45,785 bases of DNA from Rhizobiales bacterium 62-17 (GCA_001898965.1 MKVW01000003.1:283013-328797); one strand, 5' to 3'; numbered from the stretch's first letter, positions 24,998 through 34,480 are shown. Numbers and translations: made by a program. Notes: a model not told the origin generated them from the sequence alone.

Positions 24998-26137
24998 TCA
25001 GGCCGTGACCGACGAGGAAGACTTGATCGCTTTGCGAGACGAACCTTCTCCCGCGATCCAGCGGCGCATGGGCATTTCGAACTTGCGGTGGATGATCATC
25101 GCGGCCCATACGACAAAGACATAGGTTATCACTGCGATCATTGCGGCTGCCGGAGTGCCAAGGCCAATTTTGCTGCGAACGACGACGAGGATCGGAATGC
25201 TGATCAGAGGGTGGATCATATAAATCCCGTAGGACGCATCGCCCAATGCGCCCATGCGTGTTCCTCCCATGACGGTTGGGCCGCTATTTTCGGCAAGAAC
25301 CGCCGCCGCGACCGTCAGGGCAAATAGTGCAAGGGCGACGACATGCAGCGCGTCGACCATCAAACAGGCCAGAGCCACCAAGAATATGACATGGACCGCC
25401 GTCCATGGAACGACGAGGCGAGAGCCTAATCGCGGCACGTAGATGGCGATGAGTATGCCGGCATAGAAGCTGGGCACCGCGCGCAGCATGCCGAAATCGT
25501 AACTGGCTTCCGCCCAGCCGCCGATTCCGCCAGCTCGCCGCGACAGTTCCAATGCCATGATGAAGGCGGCGACAAGTCCCAGGCTCGCGAGGGGCGGCAG
25601 GCGCCGGGCCGGCCATGCCAGCAGGGGGAAGACGAGGTAAAGGAACCATTCGGCGCTGATGGACCATGAGACCACGTTGAAGGATGGTCCCGACAGAAAC
25701 CCCCAGGCCTGAACGAGCAGGATATTGGCCGGCAGCGCCGACCATCGGAAAAAGTCCGCATGGTTCGCTTGCGCGAGGCCGAGCGCCATGATGATAGCGA
25801 GGCCTACATAGGCGAGCAATGTTACCGCATGCAGCGGATAGAGGCGGGCAAAGCGTCGCCGCATGAACGTCGCGTATTGGGGCAGGGTGCCGACGCGGTC
25901 GATATAGCTCGTGGCGATCACGAAGCCGCTGAGGACGAAAAAGAAATCAACGAGAGCGTAGAGTTTTTTCACCGCGGGTAGATAGGCCTCTATGCCGAGG
26001 CCAAAATCCAGATTGTAATGATAGAGTACGACGAGGCTCGCGGCGATGAAGCGATAGCCGTCGAGCGCGCGATAGCGGCTGTGCTCGAACTGCGGTTTGC
26101 TTCTGTCCTCGGCGAATGAGCGATCCATATCTGTCAT
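24998..26137 (-). CDS. Acyltransferase 3 family (polysaccharide O-acyltransferase)
   Basis: A 379-residue inner-membrane acyltransferase with about ten membrane segments. It has the family opening RYRALDGYRFIAASLVVLYHY (the His is the presumed catalytic residue, about residue 40), then FFFVLSGFVIATSY and RRRFARLYPLHAV. Such proteins acetylate or succinylate surface polysaccharides, as ExoZ/ExoH do in Sinorhizobium. It is the last gene of the minus-strand EPS operon, starting 10 bp after the polymerase stop. A second in-frame ATG lies 9 bp downstream, and I cannot choose firmly between them. The acyl group is unknown. Confidence 0.88.
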   Translation of the reverse strand: MTDMDRSFAEDRSKPQFEHSRYRALDGYRFIAASLVVLYHYNLDFGLGIEAYLPAVKKLYALVDFFFVLSGFVIATSYIDRVGTLPQYATFMRRRFARLYPLHAVTLLAYVGLAIIMALGLAQANHADFFRWSALPANILLVQAWGFLSGPSFNVVSWSISAEWFLYLVFPLLAWPARRLPPLASLGLVAAFIMALELSRRAGGIGGWAEASYDFGMLRAVPSFYAGILIAIYVPRLGSRLVVPWTAVHVIFLVALACLMVDALHVVALALFALTVAAAVLAENSGPTVMGGTRMGALGDASYGIYMIHPLISIPILVVVRSKIGLGTPAAAMIAVITYVFVVWAAMIIHRKFEMPMRRWIAGEGSSRKAIKSSSSVTA

Positions 26138-26147
26138 CCACGAATCT

Positions 26148-27434
26148 CTACCGCACGGGAGGGGCTTCTGGCCGGATCAGGGATCGCCGTTGCTGCCATT
26201 TCCAGCGCACACGTGCGGCCTCCAGGCCCCAGACCGTGCCAAAGCTGAGAAAAACCCAGCGCCAGTGATCGATATCGATCTGGAAACCTTGCAGCAGCAG
26301 AACCATGAGCGCCGGCCAACAGACGTGAGAAATGCTGCGATAGGGCGATTTCACGATCATCAAGCGAAAGCCGATGAAGAAGGTCGAAGCCACTAGGATT
26401 AGCCACGCAAAGCCGCCGGCCCAGCCATAGGCCGAGAAGGCGTTGATGTAGGAATTGTGTGGCTCAAGGAAAAAGACCAGGCGGAAGCGCAAAGGGCCGA
26501 AACCGTTAGGCAGTTCCAGCAGCATCGGCAGGGAACGAAGCTGGTTGCCGAACCGGCCGGTGAGGCCCTCGTCATAATCTTGCGTGACCGTGGCACGCTG
26601 CAGGAACAGTTCGCGTGCCGTATCGATCGACAGAATGACGATTACGGCAATGACGATGATCGCGATCGCGGTTGCCGCCCACAACAACATGCGCCGTCGC
26701 ATCGCGACCTCTTCGGCCGTGAGGAAGGTCGCGACGAACATGGTGAGCAAAGCGACGGCGGAGGCGGCCCAGGAGCCGCGCGAGAACGACAGGAAGACGC
26801 CGGCGGCGATGATGCCGAAGCCGAGCATGACCAGGAATGTGTTGCGCATGCGGCCGGTGATCATGCCGTGGCCGAGATAGACAAGGCCGAGGATCATGTA
26901 GGAGCCGAACACGTTCGGATCCTTGAACGTGCCACTGACGCGGCCCTCGTACATGGTCGTATATTCGGCGAGACCAAACAGGCCGAGGTAGCCGAGAATG
27001 CCAAGAGAGGCACTGATCAGACAGCCGAACGTGAAGGCTTTTAGGGCGAGTTCAAGCCGCTCCTCGGTCTCTTCCGAAAAGAACATGGCAAAGAAAATGC
27101 CCATGATGACCAGATAGAGCGACTGGAACTGGAACAGTCTGGGTTCCGGCTCGTCCCAATGGGGCATCAGCGCGACGAAACCGGCGATGTCGTAGATGAT
27201 CCAGAGAAAGATCATCGGCATCAAGACGACATTGAGCCGGAAACCGCGCAGCAGCCAGAGTGGCAGCACGATGAATGACAGATAGTCGAACGGCGAGGGC
27301 TCGATGATGGAAATGCTGCCGGCGGCGACGAAGAGCGCGAAGACGACGCGCAAGATCTTTTCGAGATCGACCTTGCGTCGCGTGGTCGGCGGTGTGGTGC
27401 CGGCGCTTTGTGGGTAGGTCGCGGTATCGCTCAT
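26148..27434 (-). CDS. O-antigen ligase/Wzy-type EPS polymerase
   Basis: A 428-residue polytopic membrane protein with about ten to eleven membrane segments and a Wzy_C-like periplasmic loop. Marks are GRVSGTFKDPNVFGSYMILG (about residue 165), SFSRGSWAASAVAL, LTGRFGNQL and EPHNSYINAFSAYGWAGG (about residues 325-342), the His-containing loop typical of ExoQ and O-antigen-ligase-type polymerases. In a Wzx/Wzy pathway it would join undecaprenyl-linked repeat units at the periplasmic face. The start overlaps the preceding stop as ATGA. Polymerase is preferred to ligase because the operon also encodes Wza-like and glycosylphosphotransferase genes. Confidence 0.85.
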   Translation of the reverse strand: MSDTATYPQSAGTTPPTTRRKVDLEKILRVVFALFVAAGSISIIEPSPFDYLSFIVLPLWLLRGFRLNVVLMPMIFLWIIYDIAGFVALMPHWDEPEPRLFQFQSLYLVIMGIFFAMFFSEETEERLELALKAFTFGCLISASLGILGYLGLFGLAEYTTMYEGRVSGTFKDPNVFGSYMILGLVYLGHGMITGRMRNTFLVMLGFGIIAAGVFLSFSRGSWAASAVALLTMFVATFLTAEEVAMRRRMLLWAATAIAIIVIAVIVILSIDTARELFLQRATVTQDYDEGLTGRFGNQLRSLPMLLELPNGFGPLRFRLVFFLEPHNSYINAFSAYGWAGGFAWLILVASTFFIGFRLMIVKSPYRSISHVCWPALMVLLLQGFQIDIDHWRWVFLSFGTVWGLEAARVRWKWQQRRSLIRPEAPPVR

Positions 27435-28612
27435 CGGGCCGCGGCCTCCGGTTTGATCGTGACCTTGCGGCGCATCAGCACGCGGTCGGACGTATGGGAA
27501 CAGCCATCGACGCGCATCGAGGCATAGTAGAGCCAGGCTTCCTCGCCGACATCCTCGAAATTGCGCGTCTGCGCCTGTTCGTCAAGAAGCGAGGGATAGG
27601 AATTGAGGCGGCCGGCGCCGCAAGCGTTATCGAACAAGGTCTTGGTGGCGAAGAGCAGGCGCGGCTCGCTCCAGGCGATCAGATCGCGCGAGGTGACGTA
27701 ATAGAAGCCGGGCACCGGATAGCTCTTGTCGTCCTTCCAGGCCTGAACGACGGCGATCCACGTGCCGCTTGAGCGTTGGCGCACGATGGCACCTGGCGCG
27801 ACCGGGAAGGGGGCGATCGGCCGGCATTCGGCGGGCGCCGGCTGTTTCGGACCATAGGGATCGGCATAGCGAATGGTGAAACCTTTGCCGTCATAGGCGC
27901 GCCAAGTGCCGGCTTTCAGCGGTTCGGCGCTGCGAAAGAGACAGGCGCCATAGCGCTGTCCGGCCCAGCCGGTGGTGTTGCTGAGAAAATAGTGGTTGCC
28001 GTTGAAGGCGACGATATTCGAAGGATTGAAGAAGCCGCGATGGCGACCTTGCTCCACATCCTGGCGGAATGGCGCTGAGGCGATCACCGGTGGCGTCTGT
28101 TTGGCGAAGGTCGCACCGCCATCGTGGGAGACAGCGCCGATCAGCGTGTTGAACCAGCAGCCGAGTGCCGCCTTATCTTTCGGCACGTCGCATTGGCCGT
28201 TGCGGTCGCCATGGAATTCGTGATGGACCACGGCGGCGATGTCCTTGCCGTTGTCGGTCCATGTGGCGGCGATCCAGCTCTGATGATCGTAGGCGGCGGG
28301 ATTGGCGCTGAACGAGGCCTTGAAGGCGACTTTGCAATCGAGCTTGAGGTGGGAGAGGTCCTGGCCGCGCAGCGGACGGTTGACGTCGTGCAAAGCGAAC
28401 ATCACGAGCTTGTTGTCGGCATCGCGAAAGACGCGGGCATTGACGTCCGGCACGTCATGGCCGTCGCAGGCATCGCGCTTGGGATCGAACATCACCTGCG
28501 TGTCGTCGGCCAAGGTCAGCTTGAGCCGTGGCGCATCGGCCCATGCCGGCAGACCGGCACCGATCGCCGCCATCATGGCAAAGGCCCGGATTTCGCGCGC
28601 TCGCGGGCTCAA
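27431..28612 (-). CDS. Secreted protein of unknown function in the EPS operon
   Basis: A 393-residue protein with a signal peptide (about residues 1-26, ending GAGLPAWADA) and no membrane segment after it. Repeated motifs such as AVSHDGGATFAKQ, RGFFNPSNIVAFNGNHYFLS and PGFYYVTSRDLIAWSEPRLLF are like the blades of sialidase or GH43-type beta-propellers, so a periplasmic glycan-binding or glycan-cleaving role is plausible. I do not recognise a family or a proven active site. It has several Cys (for example CDGH, DCKV, CWFN, NACG, DGCSH) that could form disulfides. TTG start with GGAG 8-9 nt upstream, overlapping the preceding stop as TTGA. It overlaps the polymerase gene too, which ties it to EPS assembly. 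Confidence 0.72.
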   Translation of the reverse strand: MSPRAREIRAFAMMAAIGAGLPAWADAPRLKLTLADDTQVMFDPKRDACDGHDVPDVNARVFRDADNKLVMFALHDVNRPLRGQDLSHLKLDCKVAFKASFSANPAAYDHQSWIAATWTDNGKDIAAVVHHEFHGDRNGQCDVPKDKAALGCWFNTLIGAVSHDGGATFAKQTPPVIASAPFRQDVEQGRHRGFFNPSNIVAFNGNHYFLSNTTGWAGQRYGACLFRSAEPLKAGTWRAYDGKGFTIRYADPYGPKQPAPAECRPIAPFPVAPGAIVRQRSSGTWIAVVQAWKDDKSYPVPGFYYVTSRDLIAWSEPRLLFATKTLFDNACGAGRLNSYPSLLDEQAQTRNFEDVGEEAWLYYASMRVDGCSHTSDRVLMRRKVTIKPEAAAR

Positions 28613-30156
28613 TAGGCGTTCTCCGCCTTCAGCAGAGCGAAGGGCGTGACCGCGAGGATGTACATGTCGAACAGGATCGACCAGTTCTCGATGTAGAACA
28701 GATCATATTCGACGCGGCGCTGGATCTTTTCCTGGGTATCAGTTTCGCCGCGCAGGCCATTCACCTGCGCCCAGCCGGTGATGCCCGGCCGCATGCGGTG
28801 ACGGGCGAAATAACCGTCGACCACCTTTTCATATTCGCGGTCGGCCGCCTTGGCGGTGACCGCATGGGGGCGGGGACCGACGAGGGACAGGTTGCCCTTG
28901 AGCACGACGTTGAACAGTTGCGGCAGTTCGTCGAGGGAGGTGCGGCGGATGAAACGGCCGACGCGGGTGACGCGGGGGTCGCCGCGTGTCACCATTTTCT
29001 TCATCGTCGGGTCGAGCTGGTCCGAATACATCGAACGGAACTTGAACACTTCGATGAGTTCGTTGTTGAAGCCATAGCGCTGCTGGCGGAACAGCACCGC
29101 GCCGCGCGAGTCGAGCTTGATGGCGATGGCTATGGCCAGCATCACCGGCGACAGAAGGAGGAGGCACAGGGCGCCGACAATCCGGTCGAAAGCCGATTTC
29201 AGCACCAGGTCCCAATCGACGATCGGCCGGTCGAAGACGTCGAGCACGGGCACATCGCCGATCCACGAATAGGAGCGGGGGCGCAGCCGCAATTTGCTGG
29301 CATGGGCGGCCAGGCGAATGTCGATCGGCAGCACCCAAAGCTTGCGCAGCATCTGCAGGACGCGCTGTTCGGCGGTGATCGGCAGGGACAAGATGACGAG
29401 ATCGACCTTGGCGTGACGGGCGAATTCGGGCAGGTCGTCGACGGTGCCGAGCTTCGGATAGCCGGCCACCACGTCGGGCGTGCGGTCGTCGGCGCGATCG
29501 TCGAAGACGCCGTAAATGCGTAGGCCCGTATCCCGCTGCTGGGACAGGGCGGTCAGCAGTTCGGCGCCGGCCTCGCCGCCGCCGACGATGACGGTGCGGC
29601 GGTCGAGCTGCCCGCGCCGGGTCAGCCAGCGCACGCCGACGGCGACGAGGATGCGGCCGGCGATCAGCAAAGCCAGACCGAGGGCGAAGAAGCCGGCGGC
29701 CCAGACGCGCGAAAAGGCGCCTTCGAGCTTGAACAGGAAGGTGACTGACAAAGCCGCGAGAAAGACCAGGATCCAGGCGCAGGCGAGGCGCAGGCCCCGG
29801 CCGATCGGCGCGCGGAAGGCGGTGATCGTATTCAGTTCGAAGGCCTGAAACAGGATCATGGCGAAAAAGGCCACGGTCGGGATGGCGGCGACGTAATAGC
29901 TTTCGAGGCCGCGCACCGGCTGCACATAGACGGCATGGACGGCGAAGCCGGCGATGCAGATCAACAGGAAATCGAACAGGCGCACGAGGCCGATGAGGAC
30001 GATGGGCGACCAGGCCGGCCGCGTGTCGCCGCCGGCCAGGGTCTCGGCGAGCCGCGCCATGCGGACGCGACGCTCCTCCTGCTGCGCCTGCTGTTCAGGC
30101 GTCAGCGGGGGCGTCTGTTCAACCCGTTTCATATCGTCGACGGTGAACGTGTTCAT
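28609..30156 (-). CDS. Polyprenyl-phosphate glycosylphosphotransferase (WcaJ/GumD-like)
   Basis: A 515-residue enzyme that transfers a sugar-1-phosphate, usually glucose or galactose, from a nucleotide sugar to undecaprenyl phosphate and so starts the EPS repeat unit. About four N-terminal membrane segments precede a Rossmann-like domain ([17 protein letters not shown]), a fifth hydrophobic segment ([20 protein letters not shown]), then the catalytic domain with [32 protein letters not shown] (about residue 408), SLVGPRPHA and [17 protein letters not shown]. Full length for the family. The ATG at 30156 is used; a TTG at 30171 is possible, and neither has a clear ribosome binding site. It overlaps the next gene by 4 bp. 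Confidence 0.93.
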   Translation of the reverse strand: MNTFTVDDMKRVEQTPPLTPEQQAQQEERRVRMARLAETLAGGDTRPAWSPIVLIGLVRLFDFLLICIAGFAVHAVYVQPVRGLESYYVAAIPTVAFFAMILFQAFELNTITAFRAPIGRGLRLACAWILVFLAALSVTFLFKLEGAFSRVWAAGFFALGLALLIAGRILVAVGVRWLTRRGQLDRRTVIVGGGEAGAELLTALSQQRDTGLRIYGVFDDRADDRTPDVVAGYPKLGTVDDLPEFARHAKVDLVILSLPITAEQRVLQMLRKLWVLPIDIRLAAHASKLRLRPRSYSWIGDVPVLDVFDRPIVDWDLVLKSAFDRIVGALCLLLLSPVMLAIAIAIKLDSRGAVLFRQQRYGFNNELIEVFKFRSMYSDQLDPTMKKMVTRGDPRVTRVGRFIRRTSLDELPQLFNVVLKGNLSLVGPRPHAVTAKAADREYEKVVDGYFARHRMRPGITGWAQVNGLRGETDTQEKIQRRVEYDLFYIENWSILFDMYILAVTPFALLKAENAY

Positions 30157-30189
30157 GACCGGTCGGTTCAACTGTTCTGCGGTACGATA

Positions 30190-31389
30190 TTAGAACGCCA
30201 AGGCCGTGGTTCGGCCATTATCTCCCATGCTGGGCAATTTTCTGGCCAAAGCGGCCCGGTAACCTTCAATCACCGCGTCGACCATTTGATGAATGGTGAA
30301 TCGCGAGGCGACGTAGTCGGCCAGCAGGCCGGCTTCCCGGGCGATGGCGCCATCCGATTTGCCCGCCTGATCGATCATGGCCGAGGCGAGGGTGGAGGGC
30401 TCGTTGCTGGGAATCAGCCGGCCGGCATAGGGGCCGAAAATTTCCGGAATGCCGCCGACCGAGGTCGAAATCATCGGCAGGCGGGCGGCGGCGGCCTCGA
30501 GCACGATATAGGGCAGCGATTCGGCGCGCGAGGGCACAATCAGGGTGTGGCCGAGGCGGAAGGCCTCGCGTGCCGGCATGGGGCCGGGGAAGGTGACGCG
30601 CCCGTTGAGCCCGTTGCGCAGCGCCTGCGCCTGCAACTCTTCCTTGTCCGGACCAGAACCGACGAGCACGGTGCGGATGCGCCGGTGGGTGCGCAGTTCA
30701 AACTCCAAATGGGCGTCGAGCAGGGTGTCGATGCCCTTCGCCGAGCGCAGTTCGCCGACATACAGAAAGTCGGCCGCATCGGCATTGGCGGTCACGGGCA
30801 CAAATTCCGCTTCGCTGATTCCATTGGGAATCACCCGGGTGAAGGCGCCCGGCGCATGGACGTAGCGGATGAAGCAGCTCTGGATGAAGCCGCTTTCGAA
30901 CAGGAAAATGTCGGTGGACCGGGCCAATACCGATTCTGTCGCCATATAGATTCGGTGCAGCTGGCTGCCGGGGCGGTAATTGAAACTGCCGCCATGGGGC
31001 GTGTAGGCGCGAATAGCGGGCGCGGCGCCCGGCAGAAATCCGGGCAGGCGCGCATAAAGGCCGCCCTTGGAGCCGTGACCGTGAATCACATCCGGCTGCA
31101 AGTGCCGCATCAATTTACGGATTCGCGCCAGATTTCCGAGGTCGGTGGGGTGCGGATTGCGCCGCATCGGCAGGCGAACAAGGCCAAGGTCAAGACTCGG
31201 GGCGAGTTCCGCGAGCACCGAATCGGTCCGGTCGCCGCCGGTCAGAGAATCGCAGATGATGCCGACGTGATGGCCGCGCTCGATCTGCGCCCGGGCCAGA
31301 TCCAGAACATGACGGAACAGGCCGCCGAGCGGGGCACGGAAGACGTGGATTATTTTGAGACGGTCATCCGAGGGCGGCGCTTCCAACAT
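30190..31389 (-). CDS. Glycosyltransferase family 4 in the EPS operon
   Basis: A 399-residue GT-B enzyme. The N-terminal part has IIHVFRAPLGGLFRHVLDLA and PDVIHGHGSKGGLYARL; the C-terminal donor domain has FLYVGELRSAKGIDTLL, TVLVGSGPDKEELQAQA and PSRAESLPYIVLEAAAARLP (the EX7E-type motif, around residue 285). It should add one sugar of the repeat unit on the cytoplasmic face. It is second in the operon, 24 bp after the exporter gene and 33 bp before the glycosylphosphotransferase ATG. It is the only glycosyltransferase in the operon apart from the initiating enzyme, so others must lie elsewhere if the repeat unit is larger than two sugars. Confidence 0.9.
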   Translation of the reverse strand: MLEAPPSDDRLKIIHVFRAPLGGLFRHVLDLARAQIERGHHVGIICDSLTGGDRTDSVLAELAPSLDLGLVRLPMRRNPHPTDLGNLARIRKLMRHLQPDVIHGHGSKGGLYARLPGFLPGAAPAIRAYTPHGGSFNYRPGSQLHRIYMATESVLARSTDIFLFESGFIQSCFIRYVHAPGAFTRVIPNGISEAEFVPVTANADAADFLYVGELRSAKGIDTLLDAHLEFELRTHRRIRTVLVGSGPDKEELQAQALRNGLNGRVTFPGPMPAREAFRLGHTLIVPSRAESLPYIVLEAAAARLPMISTSVGGIPEIFGPYAGRLIPSNEPSTLASAMIDQAGKSDGAIAREAGLLADYVASRFTIHQMVDAVIEGYRAALARKLPSMGDNGRTTALAF

Positions 31390-31413
31390 GACACATGCCT
31401 TTAGCGCCCTGTC

Positions 31414-31977
31414 CTAGAAGAAGCGCTCCCGGACTGTGATCGTGTCGCCAGGCAGGACCGGATAGGTCAGCGGCACCGATCCCGTGACGGGAGCGCCGTT
31501 GATGACTCGCGTCAGATCGGCGCTCGATCTCGACGCGCGTGGCCCGAAACCACCGGCCACCGCGACGGCATTTTGTACCGTCATGCCGTTAATGAATGGG
31601 TACTGGCCGGCGGTGATCACTTCACCGAGGATGAAGAAGGGCCGGTAAGCCTCGACTTCGACGGAGACTTTCGGCTCGCGCAGGTAGCCGCCGCGCAGCT
31701 TGCCTTCGATGATGCGTTCAAGCTGGGTGGTGGAGTGGCCGAAGGCATCGATAGGGCCGATCAGCGGCATGGAAATACGGCCGGCTCCGTCGACGGCATA
31801 GGAATTCGAGAGCGAATCCTGGCCGAAAACGATGATGCGGAGACGATCGCCGGAGGCCAGCAGGTAGGGTGCCGCCGCGTTCGCCTCGAGGAGCTCGTTT
31901 TGATAATGGGTCCTGGCACAGCCCTGCAACGCGATCGCCGCGAGGGCCAGGGCCGCGATGAACGAACGCCGTATCAT
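31414..31977 (-). CDS. Polysaccharide export lipoprotein (short Wza/GumB type)
   Basis: A 187-residue outer-membrane lipoprotein with lipobox ALQGC (Cys20), a Poly_export domain (about residues 35-110, with YLLASGDRLRIIVFGQDSLS and GRISMPLIGPIDAFG) and one SLBB domain (about 112-185, with VEAYRPFFILGEVITAGQYP and NAVAVAGGF). Wza of E. coli is about twice as long; this one lacks the extra SLBB repeats and the C-terminal helix that forms the Wza pore, as in GumB/ExoF-type proteins. It probably forms the periplasm-spanning part of the export channel. It is first in the minus-strand operon and diverges from the co-polymerase gene. Confidence 0.9.
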   Translation of the reverse strand: MIRRSFIAALALAAIALQGCARTHYQNELLEANAAAPYLLASGDRLRIIVFGQDSLSNSYAVDGAGRISMPLIGPIDAFGHSTTQLERIIEGKLRGGYLREPKVSVEVEAYRPFFILGEVITAGQYPFINGMTVQNAVAVAGGFGPRASRSSADLTRVINGAPVTGSVPLTYPVLPGDTITVRERFF

Positions 31978-32023
31978 GCTGCAACCACACGAGACTTTTC
32001 CCCCCGGCCATCGGCGGGATCAC

Positions 32024-32125
32024 GTCTTAAGTCTTAGGGTGGTATGGTTAATAAAGCCTAAGCAACTCAGCGCCGTGGGATTGGCGGATTAACCAGCCCT
32101 CAACCATAAGGCGCTCTAATCCGCC
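32024..32125. promoter_or_regulatory. Repeat-rich divergent promoter region of the EPS export genes
   Basis: The 169-bp gap between the exporter and co-polymerase genes carries a GTCTTA direct repeat with 7-bp period (32024-32029 and 32031-32036), TGGTTAAT/ATTAACCA (32045-32052 and 32088-32095), AACCATA (32102-32108, complementary to TATGGTT at 32043-32049), and a 9-bp inverted repeat GGCGGATTA/TAATCCGCC (32083-32091 and 32117-32125). Together they suggest regulator sites or a leader hairpin of the co-polymerase transcript. No regulator gene is adjacent. Confidence 0.5.
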
Positions 32126-32146
32126 CAGTTTCCGAAAGGGCGTTTC

Positions 32147-34480
32147 ATGAGTTCCCAGGCGACCGATTCTAACGATCAAAGATACGACGGCCGCACGCTG
32201 GACCTCGATCTGCCGGGCATCTGGCGGACGGTCTGGCGCAGGCGCAATGTTGTCTTGGGAACGACGGCTCTTTGCTTTGCGCTCGCCACCGCTTTCGTGC
32301 TCGTCGTCAAGCCGCGCTACACCGGCGAAGCCAAGGTGCTGATCGAGAATCAGGAAAACTATTTCACGCGACCGGAGCGGGTGCAGACTGAGTCGTCGGG
32401 CCAGGCCCCCGATCAGGAAGCGGTCGCCAGCCAGGTGCAGGTGGTGACGTCGCGCGATCTCGGCCGCGAAGCAATCCGTGCGCTGGGACTGCGGGGCAAT
32501 TCCTATTACGATCCGCTGGCTGGCGGCAGCCTGCTTGGCAATCTTCTGTCGCTGCTCGGTTTCAGCCGCACGCCGGCCAATCCGGAAGATCGCATTCTCG
32601 ACAATTACTTCGATGCGCTGGCGGTGTTCCCGGTGCCGAAGTCGCGCGTGTTGCAGATCGAATTCAAGGCGCCCGATCCCGATCTCGCCGCCAAGGGCGC
32701 CAATACGATCGCCGATCTTTATATCGACATGCAGTCGCAGGCGAAGCGTGAGCGCGCCAAGGCGGCGGCGGAATCGCTTGGTACGTTGGTCGGCGAACTG
32801 CGCAAACAGGTGGCGCAGTCGGAAGCCAAGCTCGAAGCTTTCCGCGCCTCGACCGGCCTGATGCTCGGCGCCAATAACATGACGCTGCCGACGCAGGCTT
32901 TGTCCGACATCAACGGCCAGCTCGCCACGGCCCGTTCGGCGCAGGCTGAGGCGCAGGCCAAGGCGAAACTGCTGCGCGACGCCATTCGCAGCGGTCGCCT
33001 CACCGATATGCCCGACATCGCCAAGGATGATCTGATCCGCCGCATTTCCGAACAGCGGATCAATCTGCGGGCTCAACTGGCGCTGGAATCGCGCACGCTG
33101 GGGCCGCAGCATCCGCGCATCAAGGATTTGATGGCGCAGCTTGCAACCCTCGACGCCGATCTACGCACGGCCGCCGAACGCTCGGCGCGTGCTTTGGAGA
33201 ACGATGCCAAGATCGCCGGCGCGCGCGTCGACAATCTTATCGCGGCCGTCGATCAGCAGCGTCGCACTGTCGGCAATGCCAGCGGTGACGAAGTGAGGCT
33301 GCGCGAACTCGAACGCGATGTGAAGCTGCAAAAGGATCAGCTCGAATCCAACATCACCAAATATCAGGAAGCGACGGCGCGCCAGGAATCGGCCTCGACA
33401 CCCGGCGATGCGCGCGTGATTTCGCGTGCCGTGGCGCCGCAACTGCCGTCGTTCCCGAAAAAGCTGCCGATCATCGTGATGGCGACGCTGGCAGGTCTTG
33501 TCCTGTCGATCGGCGCTGTCCTGATGCGCGAATTCCTGACCGGCAACAGCTTCGTGCCGAATGGCCCGGAGGGCACCTATGCGCCGCCGTCGCCACGGCA
33601 TGATCCCGATCCGCGCCCGGGCCGCACGATAGATGTCGCCGATGCGGCGCCTGCCGATCGCCCCGTGACGCCTGACGTGCGCGTCGAGCCGCGGCCCGAT
33701 CCGCGTACGACTCGCAGCCTGTTTGCCTTGCCGGTCTTGGCTTCTTTGCTCGCCGGCTGGCGCAAGAGCAAAATCGAGGACGCCAAGCCCGAACCGGAAT
33801 CCGAATCCGACATGCCTGCGGTGCCCGAATCCGTGCCCATGCCGTTGGCGGAACCTGTGGCTGAAGCGGACGCGCCAAGCGATGTGCCAGCTGATCCGCG
33901 CCTGTCGGTTGCCACCGTCGCGCGTCGTCTGCTCGACACGGCCGAGATCGAATATGCCACGCGGATCATGACGGTGCCGACCGATGCGACGCTCGACAGC
34001 CGCGAGACGGCCTATCCGTTGGCGCGTGAACTCGCCAGCGAAGCCCGCACGATTCTGCTCGACTTCCGGCGTTCGCCGTTGCGCGAACATCGGGAAGGCC
34101 TGTCGGATCTGTTGACCGGCGATGCCTCCTTCGAAGAGGTGATCCATCGCGATCGCGGCTCGCGCCTGCATGTGCTCGAAGCGGGCGAGGGCAGCGTGCC
34201 GATCGGCGAGGATCTCGAAGCGATCATCGACGCTTTGTCGCAGACCTATGAATTCCTCGTTCTGTCGATGCCGCCGGTGGCGGATGATGGAATCACCAAG
34301 GGGCTGGCGCCGGCGGCCGATTGCGTCTGCGTGGTTTCACCAACGATGGGACTGGCGGCAACGGCGCTGGGCGAATCGCTGGTCGAAGCTGGCGCGGGTG
34401 AAGCCGTCGTCATGCAGACGCCCGCTGCCCCTGAGATGCCCCGGCCGAGCCGTCGCCCGGTGGTCAGCGACGCCGCCTGA
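32147..34480 (+). CDS. Wzc/GumC-like chain-length protein with degenerate BY-kinase domain
   Basis: A 777-residue polysaccharide co-polymerase. A Wzz domain at the N-terminus (membrane segment about residues 36-54, LVVKPRYTGEAKVLIEN) is followed by long periplasmic coiled coils (about 180-420), a second membrane segment (about 440-460), a Pro/Asp/Glu-rich linker (about 465-590) and a domain aligning with bacterial tyrosine kinases (about 600-760). That domain has TVPTDATLDSRET (609-621) where kinases have a P-loop with GKS/T, keeps Asp in TILLDFRRSPL (Asp639, Walker A' position), and has FLVLSMPPV (703-711) in place of Walker B with its Asp. The C-terminus has no Tyr cluster. It is therefore probably a pseudokinase that still controls chain length. 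AAAGGG precedes the ATG. Confidence 0.88.
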   Translation: MSSQATDSNDQRYDGRTLDLDLPGIWRTVWRRRNVVLGTTALCFALATAFVLVVKPRYTGEAKVLIENQENYFTRPERVQTESSGQAPDQEAVASQVQVVTSRDLGREAIRALGLRGNSYYDPLAGGSLLGNLLSLLGFSRTPANPEDRILDNYFDALAVFPVPKSRVLQIEFKAPDPDLAAKGANTIADLYIDMQSQAKRERAKAAAESLGTLVGELRKQVAQSEAKLEAFRASTGLMLGANNMTLPTQALSDINGQLATARSAQAEAQAKAKLLRDAIRSGRLTDMPDIAKDDLIRRISEQRINLRAQLALESRTLGPQHPRIKDLMAQLATLDADLRTAAERSARALENDAKIAGARVDNLIAAVDQQRRTVGNASGDEVRLRELERDVKLQKDQLESNITKYQEATARQESASTPGDARVISRAVAPQLPSFPKKLPIIVMATLAGLVLSIGAVLMREFLTGNSFVPNGPEGTYAPPSPRHDPDPRPGRTIDVADAAPADRPVTPDVRVEPRPDPRTTRSLFALPVLASLLAGWRKSKIEDAKPEPESESDMPAVPESVPMPLAEPVAEADAPSDVPADPRLSVATVARRLLDTAEIEYATRIMTVPTDATLDSRETAYPLARELASEARTILLDFRRSPLREHREGLSDLLTGDASFEEVIHRDRGSRLHVLEAGEGSVPIGEDLEAIIDALSQTYEFLVLSMPPVADDGITKGLAPAADCVCVVSPTMGLAATALGESLVEAGAGEAVVMQTPAAPEMPRPSRRPVVSDAA

